Source: Congregibacter litoralis KT71
Lineage (GTDB): Bacteria > Pseudomonadota > Gammaproteobacteria > Pseudomonadales > Halieaceae
Direction: 5' to 3'
DNA length: 64,000 nucleotides
NCBI RefSeq assembly: GCF_000153125.2
Contig: NZ_CM002299.1
Location: 1,487,075 to 1,551,074 of the forward strand
Part shown: in pieces, positions 17,048-26,255 of the stretch
Position numbering within the stretch: position 1 is the first letter of the stretch
Layout: each line of letters begins with the position of its first letter
Position numbers and translations under genes: made by a program
The notes under the pieces: model-generated
What the model saw: the letters and a program-made list of their open reading frames with translations, nothing else
The model's database searches: none
Told to the model about the DNA's origin: nothing

Positions 17048-18421
17048 TCAGGCCATAAAAAACTTTGCGGCCACCACGGCAATGGGAAAGCCGATGAGGG
17101 TGCGCATGATAAAAACGCCCAGCAGGGTGATTATGTTGATCCTGAGGGCGCTGCGAAGGAGTAGCGAGCCCACCTCAGAAAGGTAAATAAGCTGGGTCAG
17201 GGACACGGCGGCGATGACAAAGCGGGTAAGCTCGCTTTCCACCCCCTGACCGATCGCAGCAGGCAGGAACATGTCCAGAAAGCCCACCATAAAGGTCGGC
17301 GCCGCGGCGGCGGCATCCGGGAGGCCGCACCAGGTCAAAAAGGGGATCAAGGGCGCGGACAGGGTCTGCATGATCGGGGTGAACTCCGCGACGGCCAGGC
17401 CCAGGGTGCCGATGAGTATCACCAGCGGAACCAGCCCCATCCAGATGTCCATCACATGCTGGGCAGAAGCCGCGAGATACTGCCGAACATCAGGACTTGA
17501 GGCGGCACGCTGTCGGGCTGCGCCAAGGGCCCTGGAAAAAAGCGATCCCTCGTCGCTGCTGTGGCTTGCGTCCTCAGGCGGCACTCCCCCTCGTGCGGCA
17601 TCGCCAGACAGGGGTTGGATACCCCTGAGGGGTGGAAGCCTTGGCAGGAGAATGGCGCAGCACACACCGATGGTAACGATGGTTCCATAGACGGAAAAAA
17701 AGTGCTCTCGAAGCCCGATGAACTCCACCACAAACAGACAGAAGGGGAGGCTGGTTATGGAGAAGTTGGTGGCAATGACGATCGCTTCACGGCGGGAGTA
17801 ATGGCCCTGCTCGTACTGGCTGATGGTGATAAGTACGCCCACCGCAGCTGCTGCCAGCCAGCTGGCGAGGGCATCCACCGCAGCACGCCCCGGCAGGGTA
17901 AACAGTCGCCGAAACAACGGTTGCAGGAGAGTGCCCACAAACTCCATCAGCCCATAGTCGGTGAGCATGGGGAGGAGAAAGGATGCACACAGAAAGATAG
18001 TGACGATGGTGCCCCCAAGGGAAAACAGCGCAACCTCACCTGTGTATTCGTTCCAGATGAACTCCGGTCCCACCTTAAACACGATAAGCCAGGCACAGAG
18101 GGTTCCCAGCAGCCTCAAGGCCAGCCAGAACAGGGGAACATCAAACACCCGGGTAACGCCGTGTTGTCGATAGCGGGTCTGCAACGCCGGATTCACCGCG
18201 CCGGCGATGGTGAGAAGCGCGGACACTGTGACAATAGACAGCAACAGCGCAGGCATGGCATCGCCGATAGCGCTCCGCAGAGAATCTGCGGCAACGCCCA
18301 GAAGAATGGTCCAGGCTCCGTCATAGAAAATCGGACAGAGAAATACGGTTCCTCCTATCAGGGACGGCAGGAGGAACCGACTCAGACTGGCGGGTGCTTT
18401 CTCCATTGCATCTGTGCTCAT
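17048..18421 (-). CDS. YjiH-like membrane protein with nucleoside-recognition (Gate) domains
   Basis: A 457-residue polytopic inner-membrane protein of the YjiH / nucleoside-recognition (Gate) domain family, with about ten or eleven helices in two similar halves. Marker segments are FKVGPEFIWNEYTGEVALFSLGGTIV, LLTDYGLMEFVGTLLQPLFRRLF-like (here LPMLTDYGLMEFVG) and TFMVGFLDMFLPAAIGQGVESELTRF. The transported molecule is unknown; the domain name comes from weak similarity to nucleoside transporters. It lies 23 bp after acuI and downstream of the cyanophycinase gene on the same strand, so it may export or import a cyanophycin breakdown product. That link is inference from position only. Confidence 0.8.
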   Translation of the reverse strand: MSTDAMEKAPASLSRFLLPSLIGGTVFLCPIFYDGAWTILLGVAADSLRSAIGDAMPALLLSIVTVSALLTIAGAVNPALQTRYRQHGVTRVFDVPLFWLALRLLGTLCAWLIVFKVGPEFIWNEYTGEVALFSLGGTIVTIFLCASFLLPMLTDYGLMEFVGTLLQPLFRRLFTLPGRAAVDALASWLAAAAVGVLITISQYEQGHYSRREAIVIATNFSITSLPFCLFVVEFIGLREHFFSVYGTIVTIGVCCAILLPRLPPLRGIQPLSGDAARGGVPPEDASHSSDEGSLFSRALGAARQRAASSPDVRQYLAASAQHVMDIWMGLVPLVILIGTLGLAVAEFTPIMQTLSAPLIPFLTWCGLPDAAAAAPTFMVGFLDMFLPAAIGQGVESELTRFVIAAVSLTQLIYLSEVGSLLLRSALRINIITLLGVFIMRTLIGFPIAVVAAKFFMA

Positions 18422-18444
18422 GGCCCCGGGAGTCCCGCTCTGAT

Positions 18445-19434
18445 CTAGTGGGATAGGTCCACCACGGCGCGACCACGAATGTTGCCGGCGAGAATCTCCG
18501 GAGCCCGGGACAGGACCTCACTGAAGGGGAGATCGAAGGAGAGTGCTTCGAGCTTGCTGAGATCCAGCTCTTTCGCGAGGCGGTCCCAGGCGGTGAGCCT
18601 GCGTGACATGGGCGCCTGCACCGAGTCGACACCCTGGAGGCGCACGTTTCGCAGGATAAAAGGCATGACCGTGGAGGGCAGATCCGCGCCCTGGGCGAGG
18701 CCGCAGGCAGTGACGACGCCGTCGTAGCGGGTTTGGGCGATGGCATTGGCGAGTGTGTGGCTGCCGACGCAGTCAATGACGCCTGCCCATCGCTCTTTCT
18801 GAAGGGGTTTGCCTTTGTCGGAGAGCTCTGCGCGATCGAGGATGCCCGTGGCGCCGAGGCCCAGGAGGAACTCGGATTCCTGAGCCCGTCCCGTGGAGCC
18901 GATGACCTCATAACCGAGATCCGCAAGGAGGCTGATCGCCACGGTGCCTACACCGCCTGCAGCACCGGTCACCAGAATGGGGCCATCGCCCGGGGCGGGG
19001 CCATTTTTCTGCAGGGCCATGACGCTAAGCATGGCGGTGTAACCGGCGGTGCCAATTGCCATGGCCTGGGCATTGGAAATGGATTCGGGAACTTTTACCA
19101 GGAGGTCGCCACTGACGCGGGCTCGCTCCGCATAACCGCCGTGAAGGTATTCCGACGCCCCATAGCCATTCATTACCACGCGGTCCCCGGCCGTGAATCC
19201 TGCGTGCGTCGATTCCAGCACCGTGCCGGCATAATCGATCCCCAGCACCAGGGGGTGACGCTGGGCGATGGGTGCAGCGCCGCTAATCGCCAGACCATCT
19301 TTAAAATTGAGGGTGGAGTATTCCACCGCGACGGTGACATCACCGGCATCCAGGTCATCCAGGGTCAGGGTCTCGTAGGCGCAGGCGTAGCTGTCATCTT
19401 TTCGGGCGACCAGGGCGTTGAAGCTGTCGGACAT
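18445..19434 (-). CDS. acuI: Acrylyl-CoA reductase-type MDR oxidoreductase
   Basis: A 329-residue NADPH-dependent reductase of the zinc-free medium-chain dehydrogenase family, AcuI/YhdH group. AcuI reduces acrylyl-CoA to propionyl-CoA and protects marine bacteria that degrade DMSP. Visible features are EYSTLNFKDGLAISG, GIDYAGTVLES, the cofactor-binding ILVTGAAGGVGTVAISLLADLG and DCVGSHTLANAIAQTRYDGVVTACG. No structural-zinc cysteines are present. It lies 21 bp after the cyanophycinase gene on the same strand. There is no DMSP lyase in view, so general acrylyl-CoA detoxification is as likely. Confidence 0.85.
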   Translation of the reverse strand: MSDSFNALVARKDDSYACAYETLTLDDLDAGDVTVAVEYSTLNFKDGLAISGAAPIAQRHPLVLGIDYAGTVLESTHAGFTAGDRVVMNGYGASEYLHGGYAERARVSGDLLVKVPESISNAQAMAIGTAGYTAMLSVMALQKNGPAPGDGPILVTGAAGGVGTVAISLLADLGYEVIGSTGRAQESEFLLGLGATGILDRAELSDKGKPLQKERWAGVIDCVGSHTLANAIAQTRYDGVVTACGLAQGADLPSTVMPFILRNVRLQGVDSVQAPMSRRLTAWDRLAKELDLSKLEALSFDLPFSEVLSRAPEILAGNIRGRAVVDLSH

Positions 19435-19455
19435 GTTGATTCCTTAATCTGAGCC

Positions 19456-21648
19456 TTAATGAAGGTTGTTTGAATTGCCCAGGGTCTGGAGCCAGCGGGG
19501 TGCGTTGAAGCTGCGTTCGCTGTCCCCCAGGGCGATCTGATAATCCCTGGCGAGGTCATCGAGGGTTTCTCTCAGAAGGGCGGTGGCCGCTGCCGAGTGC
19601 TCAGCGGTGGCGCCTGCGAGATCTTCCAGGCGAACACGCTGCCCGGGCTCCAGCAGATACAGTCTGACGCCGGAAGGATCGGGCACTTTTGGCGCCAGGC
19701 GCACGCGATCGAGGTCGAGTTCCGCAACCACGACGCCCTTACTGCCGATGGCCTCGATGGTCTGCTCGTTGCCATGGATGATCATGCCGGCACCCTCGCA
19801 AAGACCAAAACCAAAACGCTGTTGCTGCGCTGCGCAGGCGATAAGCAGGCGTCCGAGGCGGTGCCGGCGAAGGAAGTTCTGGTCAATGAGACCCAGGCGG
19901 GTGAGCCCGATGCCCCGCTCAACGACCACCCCGGAGAAACTGGCGTCCTCGGAACTGCCGTAGCGCCAGGCAGCGACACTGTCGCCTTCGGCGATCATTC
20001 GGTTGCCCAGGGCCGTGGCGGATGCCGCGACAGCAATCAACGGTGTGCCGCGCTCATAGGCAGTGACAATGCTGTGGAGCACTGGTGTTGCCTCGGCGCA
20101 GTGCAGCAGTGCTTCCGTCACCCGGCGCTGATCCCCGCCCGTAAGCAGCAAGCTCCCCATGCGATCGATGGTTTTGAGCAGCGCCCGATCACGGCTCGCG
20201 CGTTCGATATTGTGCAGGGATATGGGCAGGAGCTCCGCCTGTATGTTCTCGCTCGCCAGCCAGTCCAGATAGCGCTCTGCCATGGCCGTGGGCTCCCCCG
20301 AGGCCGTCGCCAGCACGCCCACGGGTTCCCGCAGCTCGCTCAGGAGGGTCCTGCGGGCATCCGAGGACCAGTTGATGGGGGTGCTGCCCAGCATCACGAG
20401 GCGCGCCTCGGGCGCAGGATCCGGGCGCAGTACCTGGGTGCTCTCATTGAGAGGACAGGCGTCCAGGGTCGCACAATGGATATCCAGATTAAAATTCAGT
20501 GCGGTGTAGCGGATCTCCCCGGCTCTCACCGCCCGCAACGCTCGGGAGCGACGGGGGCGGCGTTCTATGTGCAGCGTGACCTGATTGGCGAACAGGGCAT
20601 CGAAAGCACTGGCGCTGTCCTTACTGTAAAACGCCGGGTCACTCTCTATGAGACGAAGCATCAGGTCGTGGAGCCCGTAGCTTGCAAAGGCATTGCGGCG
20701 CACGGGTGCCGGTGAACGATAGGAGGCACGGCCCACCCGGGCACGGCGTTTGTCCGCGGCGGGAAGGGGCTTTCCCCGTCGCAGGTCGATGGCGTCACCG
20801 TCATCGAGGAACGACACCCGGGCGTTACGAACGGCGAACTCCGCATCGCCGAAGATCGCTTTGCGAAGATCGATAAAAAGGATCCCCGTTTCCCCCACGA
20901 CTTCACCGTGGCTGCCCTGAACGATGAGGGCACTGTTCTCATCAATGCCAAAGGCCAGGGATTCACCCGACAGCTCCGCCGCTTTGATGAGGCGACCCAC
21001 CCGTCCCCGCTGGAGAAAATGCTGATCCACCATTCCCCAGTCGAAGAACCCCAGTCCCTTGCCCAGACGAAAGGCATCAAAGTCATCTGTAGCGGTTTCC
21101 CGCGTATCGATGCCTCGGCTGATGGCGTTGAGAGAGGTGCCGCCCATGATCATCGGCCCCGACATAATGGCAGCGCCCGCAGAGCTGCCGGCAATCAATC
21201 CACCGGAGGCATAAAGGGCACGGATAGCTTCCAGGGCAGGGGTTTCACGTCCGTCCTGCACCAGGGTGCCCACAATGCGCGATTGATCGCCGCCGGTGAA
21301 GAACACGCTGCCGAAGGCCTGCAGTCGCTCGATCAGCCGCGGATCGAAGGCGGACTCCTCACGGTTTTCGAAAAAAATGGGAACCAATTCGGCGTAGAAG
21401 CCCTGGGCGCGGAACTCATCGACGGTCTCGGCGCCTACTTCTTCGGGGTACCCGGACGCCATGGAGCAGACGGCGATGCGCCCGTCACAGCGTCGGTGCA
21501 GGGCTTTGTACAGCGCTGCATTATCAGCTTCAAAGCGCCCCCCGATCAGTGCGAGGGAGCCTGAGGGGCCGGCGCGGTCCGAGGAAGCTTTGTCAGTGGA
21601 ATCAAAGGGCAATGTGTATATCCGGACTGGATGGTCGAGAGTTGGCAA
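19456..21648 (-). CDS. Two-domain cyanophycinase (peptidase S51), second domain degenerate
   Basis: A 730-residue protein made of two cyanophycinase-like domains. Cyanophycinase cuts multi-L-arginyl-poly-aspartate into beta-Asp-Arg dipeptides. Domain 1 (about residues 28-300) has GGDQ, the nucleophile motif GSSAGA near residue 156 and the His of DQHFLQRGRVGRL near 207. Domain 2 (about 410-700) keeps GGDQ, but the nucleophile region reads AASAT and the His is Asn (DQNFLRRHRLGRL), so it is probably non-catalytic. Known cyanophycinases have one domain of about 270-400 residues. There is no signal peptide. No ATG precedes residue 70, so TTG 21648 (or TTG 21612) is the start. It is divergent from cphA. 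Confidence 0.85.
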   Translation of the reverse strand: MPTLDHPVRIYTLPFDSTDKASSDRAGPSGSLALIGGRFEADNAALYKALHRRCDGRIAVCSMASGYPEEVGAETVDEFRAQGFYAELVPIFFENREESAFDPRLIERLQAFGSVFFTGGDQSRIVGTLVQDGRETPALEAIRALYASGGLIAGSSAGAAIMSGPMIMGGTSLNAISRGIDTRETATDDFDAFRLGKGLGFFDWGMVDQHFLQRGRVGRLIKAAELSGESLAFGIDENSALIVQGSHGEVVGETGILFIDLRKAIFGDAEFAVRNARVSFLDDGDAIDLRRGKPLPAADKRRARVGRASYRSPAPVRRNAFASYGLHDLMLRLIESDPAFYSKDSASAFDALFANQVTLHIERRPRRSRALRAVRAGEIRYTALNFNLDIHCATLDACPLNESTQVLRPDPAPEARLVMLGSTPINWSSDARRTLLSELREPVGVLATASGEPTAMAERYLDWLASENIQAELLPISLHNIERASRDRALLKTIDRMGSLLLTGGDQRRVTEALLHCAEATPVLHSIVTAYERGTPLIAVAASATALGNRMIAEGDSVAAWRYGSSEDASFSGVVVERGIGLTRLGLIDQNFLRRHRLGRLLIACAAQQQRFGFGLCEGAGMIIHGNEQTIEAIGSKGVVVAELDLDRVRLAPKVPDPSGVRLYLLEPGQRVRLEDLAGATAEHSAAATALLRETLDDLARDYQIALGDSERSFNAPRWLQTLGNSNNLH

Positions 21649-21663
21649 AGAACGTCGCCATTA

Positions 21664-21688
21664 TCGCTAATGTGCCTTGAATTAGCGA
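21664..21688. promoter_or_regulatory. Dyad operator in divergent cyanophycin promoter region
   Basis: TCGCTAAT, nine bases, then ATTAGCGA: a perfect 8-bp inverted repeat midway between the divergent cyanophycinase and cphA genes. Position and size fit a dimeric regulator controlling both directions. It does not resemble the ArgR or NtrC consensus. Confidence 0.55.
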
Positions 21689-21760
21689 CCGTCTGCGACT
21701 TTCAAGCGCCACCCATCGCGGGTAGAGTGGTGGTTTCCCAGATCGAACCGGAGTTTACCC

Positions 21761-24547
21761 ATGCAGTTCCTCGATACCAGTGTGTACCGTGGCCCGAATG
21801 TCTATGCACTCTTTCCTGTTATCCGTCATACGGTAGATCTCGGGGAGCTCGAAGAGTGGCCCACGGCGCGCCTGGGAAAGGAATTTGTCGAAGCGCTGGT
21901 TGCGGCATTACCCGGACTCGAAGACCACGGCTGTTCCTACCGGGAGCCCGGCGGTCTTATCCGCCGGATGTTGGAGGACGAAGGCACCTGGCTGGGCCAT
22001 GTGCTCGAGCATGTGGTGCTTGAACTCCAGGGTATTGCGGGCTACGAGGTGTCCTTTGGCAAAACGCGCTCCACGGACGAGAAGGGTGTCTATGACATGG
22101 TCTTCGAGTACGAGGAGGAGTTCGCCGGGATTCAGGCGGGAAAGCTGGGCCTGGACTTATTGCACTCCCTTCTGCCGGAGAAACTACGCCCCTCGGATGT
22201 GCCCGAGGATTTCAATTTCGATGAGGAGCGGGATCAGTTTATCCGCGCCTGCCAGTCCCGGTCCCTGGGTCCCAGCACCCACTCTCTGGTCAAAGAAGCG
22301 GAGGCCCGGGGAGTCCCCTGGATCCGCCTCAATGAGCACAGCCTCATACAGCTGGGCCATGGCCGTTACCAGCAGCGTCTCCAGGCTACGATTACCAGCG
22401 CTACGCCGCATATTGCCGTGGAGCTCGCTTCTGAGAAAGATGAAACCAATCGCATTCTGGGGGACCTGGGTCTCCCCGTGCCGCGTCAGGCCCTGGTGTA
22501 CCGTCTGCGCCGCGCCATCGCTGCGGCCGAGCGCATCGGTTACCCCGTGGTCATCAAGCCCCTGAACGCCAACCACGGTCGCGGTGTCACCACGGATATT
22601 CAAAACGAAGTGCAGGTAGAAAAAGCCTACGACAAGGCCAAGGAGCACAGTGACGGGATCATCGTAGAAACCTTCCTGCCGGGCCTTGATCATCGCCTCC
22701 TGGTCGTCGGTGGTCAGCTGGTGGCAGCGGCAAAGCGGGTGCCCGCCCATGTCAAGGGCGACGGCCGGTCAACGGTGGAAGAGCTCGTGGCCAAGGTCAA
22801 TGAGGATCCCCTGCGCGGCGTAGGCCACGAAAAAGTGCTTACGCGTATTTCTCTGGATGCGGCGGCGGAGCGCATGCTCTCCCAGGCCGGGATGACCAGC
22901 GCAAGTGTCCCTGCGGAAGGTGAGGTGGTGTATCTGCAGCCCACGGCAAATTTGAGCACCGGCGGCACATCCGTGGATGTGACCGACGTGATTCACCCGG
23001 ACAACAAGAGCATGGCCGAGCGGGCTATCCTGGCTCTGGGGCTTGATGTGGGTGGCGTGGACTTTATTACCACGGATATCACGCGGTCCTATGGTGAGGT
23101 GGGTGGCGGCATCTGTGAGTGCAATGCAGCACCGGGTTTTCGGATGCACGTCGCGCCCTCCGAGGGGGAGCCGCGGAATGTGGCGGGCCCCGTTATCGAT
23201 ATGCTGTTTCCCGAAGGCAGTCCCTCGTCGATTCCCATCGCGGCGATTACCGGTACCAACGGTAAAACAACAACATCGCGCATGCTCGCGCATATTCTGA
23301 AGATGTCGGGGTTGACCGTTGGTCAGACCAGCACCGATGGCGTTTACATCGATGGACGTCTCACGGTGGCCGGAGACATGACGGGCCCCACCGCTGCACA
23401 GATTGTGCTGCGGGATCCTTCGGTGAATGCTGCCGTCATGGAGACGGCGCGCGGCGGTATTTTGCGCAGTGGCCTGGGTTATCAGCGGTCCAACGTGTCG
23501 GCCTGTCTGAATATTGCGGCGGACCACCTGGGACTCAAGGGTGTCGACACCCTCGAGGATCTCGCAGAGGTGAAGCGCGTGGTAGTAGAAGTGGCGCGGG
23601 ACGCCGCGGTTTTGAACGCCGACGATGTGCACTGTCTGCAAATGGCCGATCACTGCACCGCGGAAAAGCTGTGCTATGTCACCATGAACCGCTCACATCC
23701 CCTGGTGCGGGAGCACATCAAGGCCGGGGGTACGGCCCTGGTGCTCGAGCAGGGAATCAACGGCGGCATGATCACGCTCTACGATGAAAACGGTCATAAC
23801 ATTCCTTTGCTGTGGACGCATCTCATACCCGCAACGCTGGAAGGGCGGGCCCTGCATAACGTGCAGAACGCCATGTTCGCGGCGGCGCTTGCCTATCATA
23901 TGCATGTGGATCTGGAGAACATCCGCCAGGGTCTGCGAACCTTCGACAGCACCTTTTTCCAATCGCCGGGTCGTTTGAACGTCTACGACAAGCATCCTTT
24001 TAAAGTGATTCTGGATTACGCTCACAACCCCGCCGCGGTGAAAATGGTGTGCGACGTTGTGGACCGCTACGAAATTGGTGGCCGCAAGATCGTGGTCCTC
24101 ACCATGCCCGGGGATCGCAGGGACGAAGACATCGTCGAGGTGGCGGGCATTGCCGCGGGACATTTTGATCACTACATCTGTCGTCGGGACGATAACCTGC
24201 GGGGCCGTGAGCCCGGCGAGGTGCCGGGACTGCTCAAGCGCGGACTCCTGGAGGGGGGCGTGTCCGACGACAGTATTCAACTTATCGAGCGGGAAGAGGA
24301 TGCGAACCAGGCAGCTCTGGAGATGGCCCGTGGCGGCGACCTGGTACTCATCCTCGCGGATCATGTCACCCGATCCTGGAAGCAGATTATCTACTTCCAG
24401 CCGGGAGAAGATGTCGTCAGTGAGCAGGGAGAGCGTCCCGCCATTGATGTGCCCGAAGAGTTTGTCGGCAGCTTCTCCTTCTCTGACGATCTGGAACTTA
24501 TCCGTGATGAACGGGGTGTGCGCATAGCCCGGGAGAGTGACGACTAA
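21761..24547 (+). CDS. cphA: Cyanophycin synthetase
   Basis: A 928-residue cytoplasmic enzyme that builds cyanophycin by adding Asp to the backbone and Arg to each Asp side chain, using ATP. The N-terminal domain (1-160) starts MQFLDTSVYRGPNVYALFPV. The ATP-grasp domain follows (PVVIKPLNANHGRGVTTD near residue 265), then the Mur-ligase-like domain with P-loop AITGTNGKTTTSRML near 495, ETARGGILRSGLGY, LNIAADHLG and the DYAHNPAAVKMV segment in the C-terminal lobe. Length is close to the usual 870-900 residues. It is the first gene of a plus-strand operon with the Mur-ligase-like gene and the IadA-like gene, and has a dyad operator upstream. Confidence 0.95.
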   Translation: MQFLDTSVYRGPNVYALFPVIRHTVDLGELEEWPTARLGKEFVEALVAALPGLEDHGCSYREPGGLIRRMLEDEGTWLGHVLEHVVLELQGIAGYEVSFGKTRSTDEKGVYDMVFEYEEEFAGIQAGKLGLDLLHSLLPEKLRPSDVPEDFNFDEERDQFIRACQSRSLGPSTHSLVKEAEARGVPWIRLNEHSLIQLGHGRYQQRLQATITSATPHIAVELASEKDETNRILGDLGLPVPRQALVYRLRRAIAAAERIGYPVVIKPLNANHGRGVTTDIQNEVQVEKAYDKAKEHSDGIIVETFLPGLDHRLLVVGGQLVAAAKRVPAHVKGDGRSTVEELVAKVNEDPLRGVGHEKVLTRISLDAAAERMLSQAGMTSASVPAEGEVVYLQPTANLSTGGTSVDVTDVIHPDNKSMAERAILALGLDVGGVDFITTDITRSYGEVGGGICECNAAPGFRMHVAPSEGEPRNVAGPVIDMLFPEGSPSSIPIAAITGTNGKTTTSRMLAHILKMSGLTVGQTSTDGVYIDGRLTVAGDMTGPTAAQIVLRDPSVNAAVMETARGGILRSGLGYQRSNVSACLNIAADHLGLKGVDTLEDLAEVKRVVVEVARDAAVLNADDVHCLQMADHCTAEKLCYVTMNRSHPLVREHIKAGGTALVLEQGINGGMITLYDENGHNIPLLWTHLIPATLEGRALHNVQNAMFAAALAYHMHVDLENIRQGLRTFDSTFFQSPGRLNVYDKHPFKVILDYAHNPAAVKMVCDVVDRYEIGGRKIVVLTMPGDRRDEDIVEVAGIAAGHFDHYICRRDDNLRGREPGEVPGLLKRGLLEGGVSDDSIQLIEREEDANQAALEMARGGDLVLILADHVTRSWKQIIYFQPGEDVVSEQGERPAIDVPEEFVGSFSFSDDLELIRDERGVRIARESDD

Positions 24548-24554
24548 CACCGCC

Positions 24555-26255
24555 ATGCGTTTGCTTGATTCGAGGCGCCTCACGGGCGCCAATTTTTTAC
24601 TTCGGCGTCCCGGCGCGGTGATGGATATCGCCGTGGATGACAGGGAGCGCGAGGTACTCATTGCGGCATGGCGACTCCACGCACGGCGGCTCCTGGAACA
24701 GCTGGACTGGGACGATGAGGAGCTGGCCGTGCGACCCTTCGAGGGCGGCGTTTCCCTGGGTCTGTCGGCGCCCGTAGACGGTCTGTACACCGCGACGGAG
24801 CTCAACGAAACAGCCTATGAAGCCGCGCGGGACTGGATTGAAGGCGGGCAGCGGCATTTATTGAATCGCGCGGCAAGATCCCTGCGCGGGGAGTACCGGG
24901 ACGAGGAGCGGCCCCGGCTACAGCGCGTGCTGGCAGCGGCCCGGGAACACGGCGCGCCCGTGGTCCTGGACGAGGATGTGCTGACCCTGGGCACCGGTCG
25001 CCACAGTCAGAGTTGGGATCTGTTCGAACTTCCCCACCCGGATGATGTGAGCTGGCGTGGCTTAAAAGCGGTGCCTACGGCTCTGATTACCGGTACCAAT
25101 GGTAAGACCACGACGGTGCGTCTTCTGGCTTCCATTGCCAAGACTGCGGGACAGGTCGCGGGGGTGAGCTCCACGGACTGGCTGGCCATGGGCGACGAGC
25201 TGTTGCATCGCGATGATTACGCCGGGCCCGGGGGGGCGCGAATAGTGCTTCGGGATCAGCGCTGCGAGCTCGCGTTGCTGGAGACCGCGCGAGGGGGTCT
25301 GTTGCGAAGAGGGCTTGCGGTAGCGCGCGCCGATGTTGCCCTCATCACCAATATTGCCGCGGATCATCTCGGGGATTTCGGCGTGGAGACCCTTGAGGAT
25401 CTTGCAGACGTCAAGTGGTCCGTAACGGCAGCCCTGGACAAAAAATCGTCTCTGGTGCTCAACGCCGAGGATCCCCTGCTCATGGCCCGGGCGGCGTCAG
25501 CGTCGGCGCCCCTGTGTTTGTTTTCCCTGTCGCCATCGGCACCGGCGTTCAAGACCCACGTCGAAAAGGGTGGAAAGGGTTTTACCCTCCGTCGCGGTCG
25601 TCTCGAGCGCATCGAAGGGGGCGTTGGCAAAAGCTTTCTCTCGGCGAAAAAGATGCCCTTAAGTTACGGTGGCGTGGCCCGTCACAATATCGCCAACGCC
25701 CTCGCCGCTGCGGCGGTCGCCGATGCACTGGGTATGGACCTTGAGGTCATCGCCCGGGGCTTGTGTGCCCTGGGTAACGAAGACAATCCCGGCAGGGCCA
25801 ATCTGTATACCGTGGGCGGGGCCACCTTTCTTGTGGATTTTGCCCACAACCCCGCGGGTCTTGAAGCGCTCATGCCCATGGTCGAAGGATTGCCCGCCAG
25901 GCGTCGGGCGCTGATTACAGGACAGGCAGGGGATCGTGGCGATGAAGATATCAGGGCCTTCGCCGATGCGTCCGCGGCCCTGCATTTTGATCGGATCTGG
26001 CTCAAGCGCATGGATGGTCACGCCCGGGGCCGCGCGGAGGGCGAGGTTGCCAGAATCATGCGCGATGCCTTTATTGAACAGGGACACAGCGCAAAATCCA
26101 TCAGTCTCAGCAAGACGGAGCTGGATGCCACGAGGGCAGCCCTGCGCTGGGCAAAACCCGGCGATCTCGTGGTGCTCCTGTCCCATGAGAAACGCGACAA
26201 AACCCGTGAGTTAATTGAATCCCGCATCGCAAGAGGAACAGACGGATGTACGTGA
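24555..26255 (+). CDS. CphA-like Mur ligase lacking the ATP-grasp domain
   Basis: A 566-residue paralogue of cyanophycin synthetase. The N-terminus MRLLDSRRLTGANFLLRRPG aligns with the CphA N-domain, and from about residue 175 the protein is a Mur ligase (ALITGTNGKTTTVRLL, ETARGGLLRRGLA, TNIAADHLGDFG, DFAHNPAGLEALMP). The ATP-grasp domain between them is missing. In CphA the Mur-like half attaches Arg and the ATP-grasp half attaches Asp, so this protein could only ligate onto an existing substrate, for example beta-Asp-Arg dipeptides, or assist CphA. The ATG at 24555 lies seven bases after the cphA stop; a GTG at 24537 overlaps it. CphA2-like partners are known, but the exact activity here is inferred. 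Confidence 0.85.
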   Translation: MRLLDSRRLTGANFLLRRPGAVMDIAVDDREREVLIAAWRLHARRLLEQLDWDDEELAVRPFEGGVSLGLSAPVDGLYTATELNETAYEAARDWIEGGQRHLLNRAARSLRGEYRDEERPRLQRVLAAAREHGAPVVLDEDVLTLGTGRHSQSWDLFELPHPDDVSWRGLKAVPTALITGTNGKTTTVRLLASIAKTAGQVAGVSSTDWLAMGDELLHRDDYAGPGGARIVLRDQRCELALLETARGGLLRRGLAVARADVALITNIAADHLGDFGVETLEDLADVKWSVTAALDKKSSLVLNAEDPLLMARAASASAPLCLFSLSPSAPAFKTHVEKGGKGFTLRRGRLERIEGGVGKSFLSAKKMPLSYGGVARHNIANALAAAAVADALGMDLEVIARGLCALGNEDNPGRANLYTVGGATFLVDFAHNPAGLEALMPMVEGLPARRRALITGQAGDRGDEDIRAFADASAALHFDRIWLKRMDGHARGRAEGEVARIMRDAFIEQGHSAKSISLSKTELDATRAALRWAKPGDLVVLLSHEKRDKTRELIESRIARGTDGCT

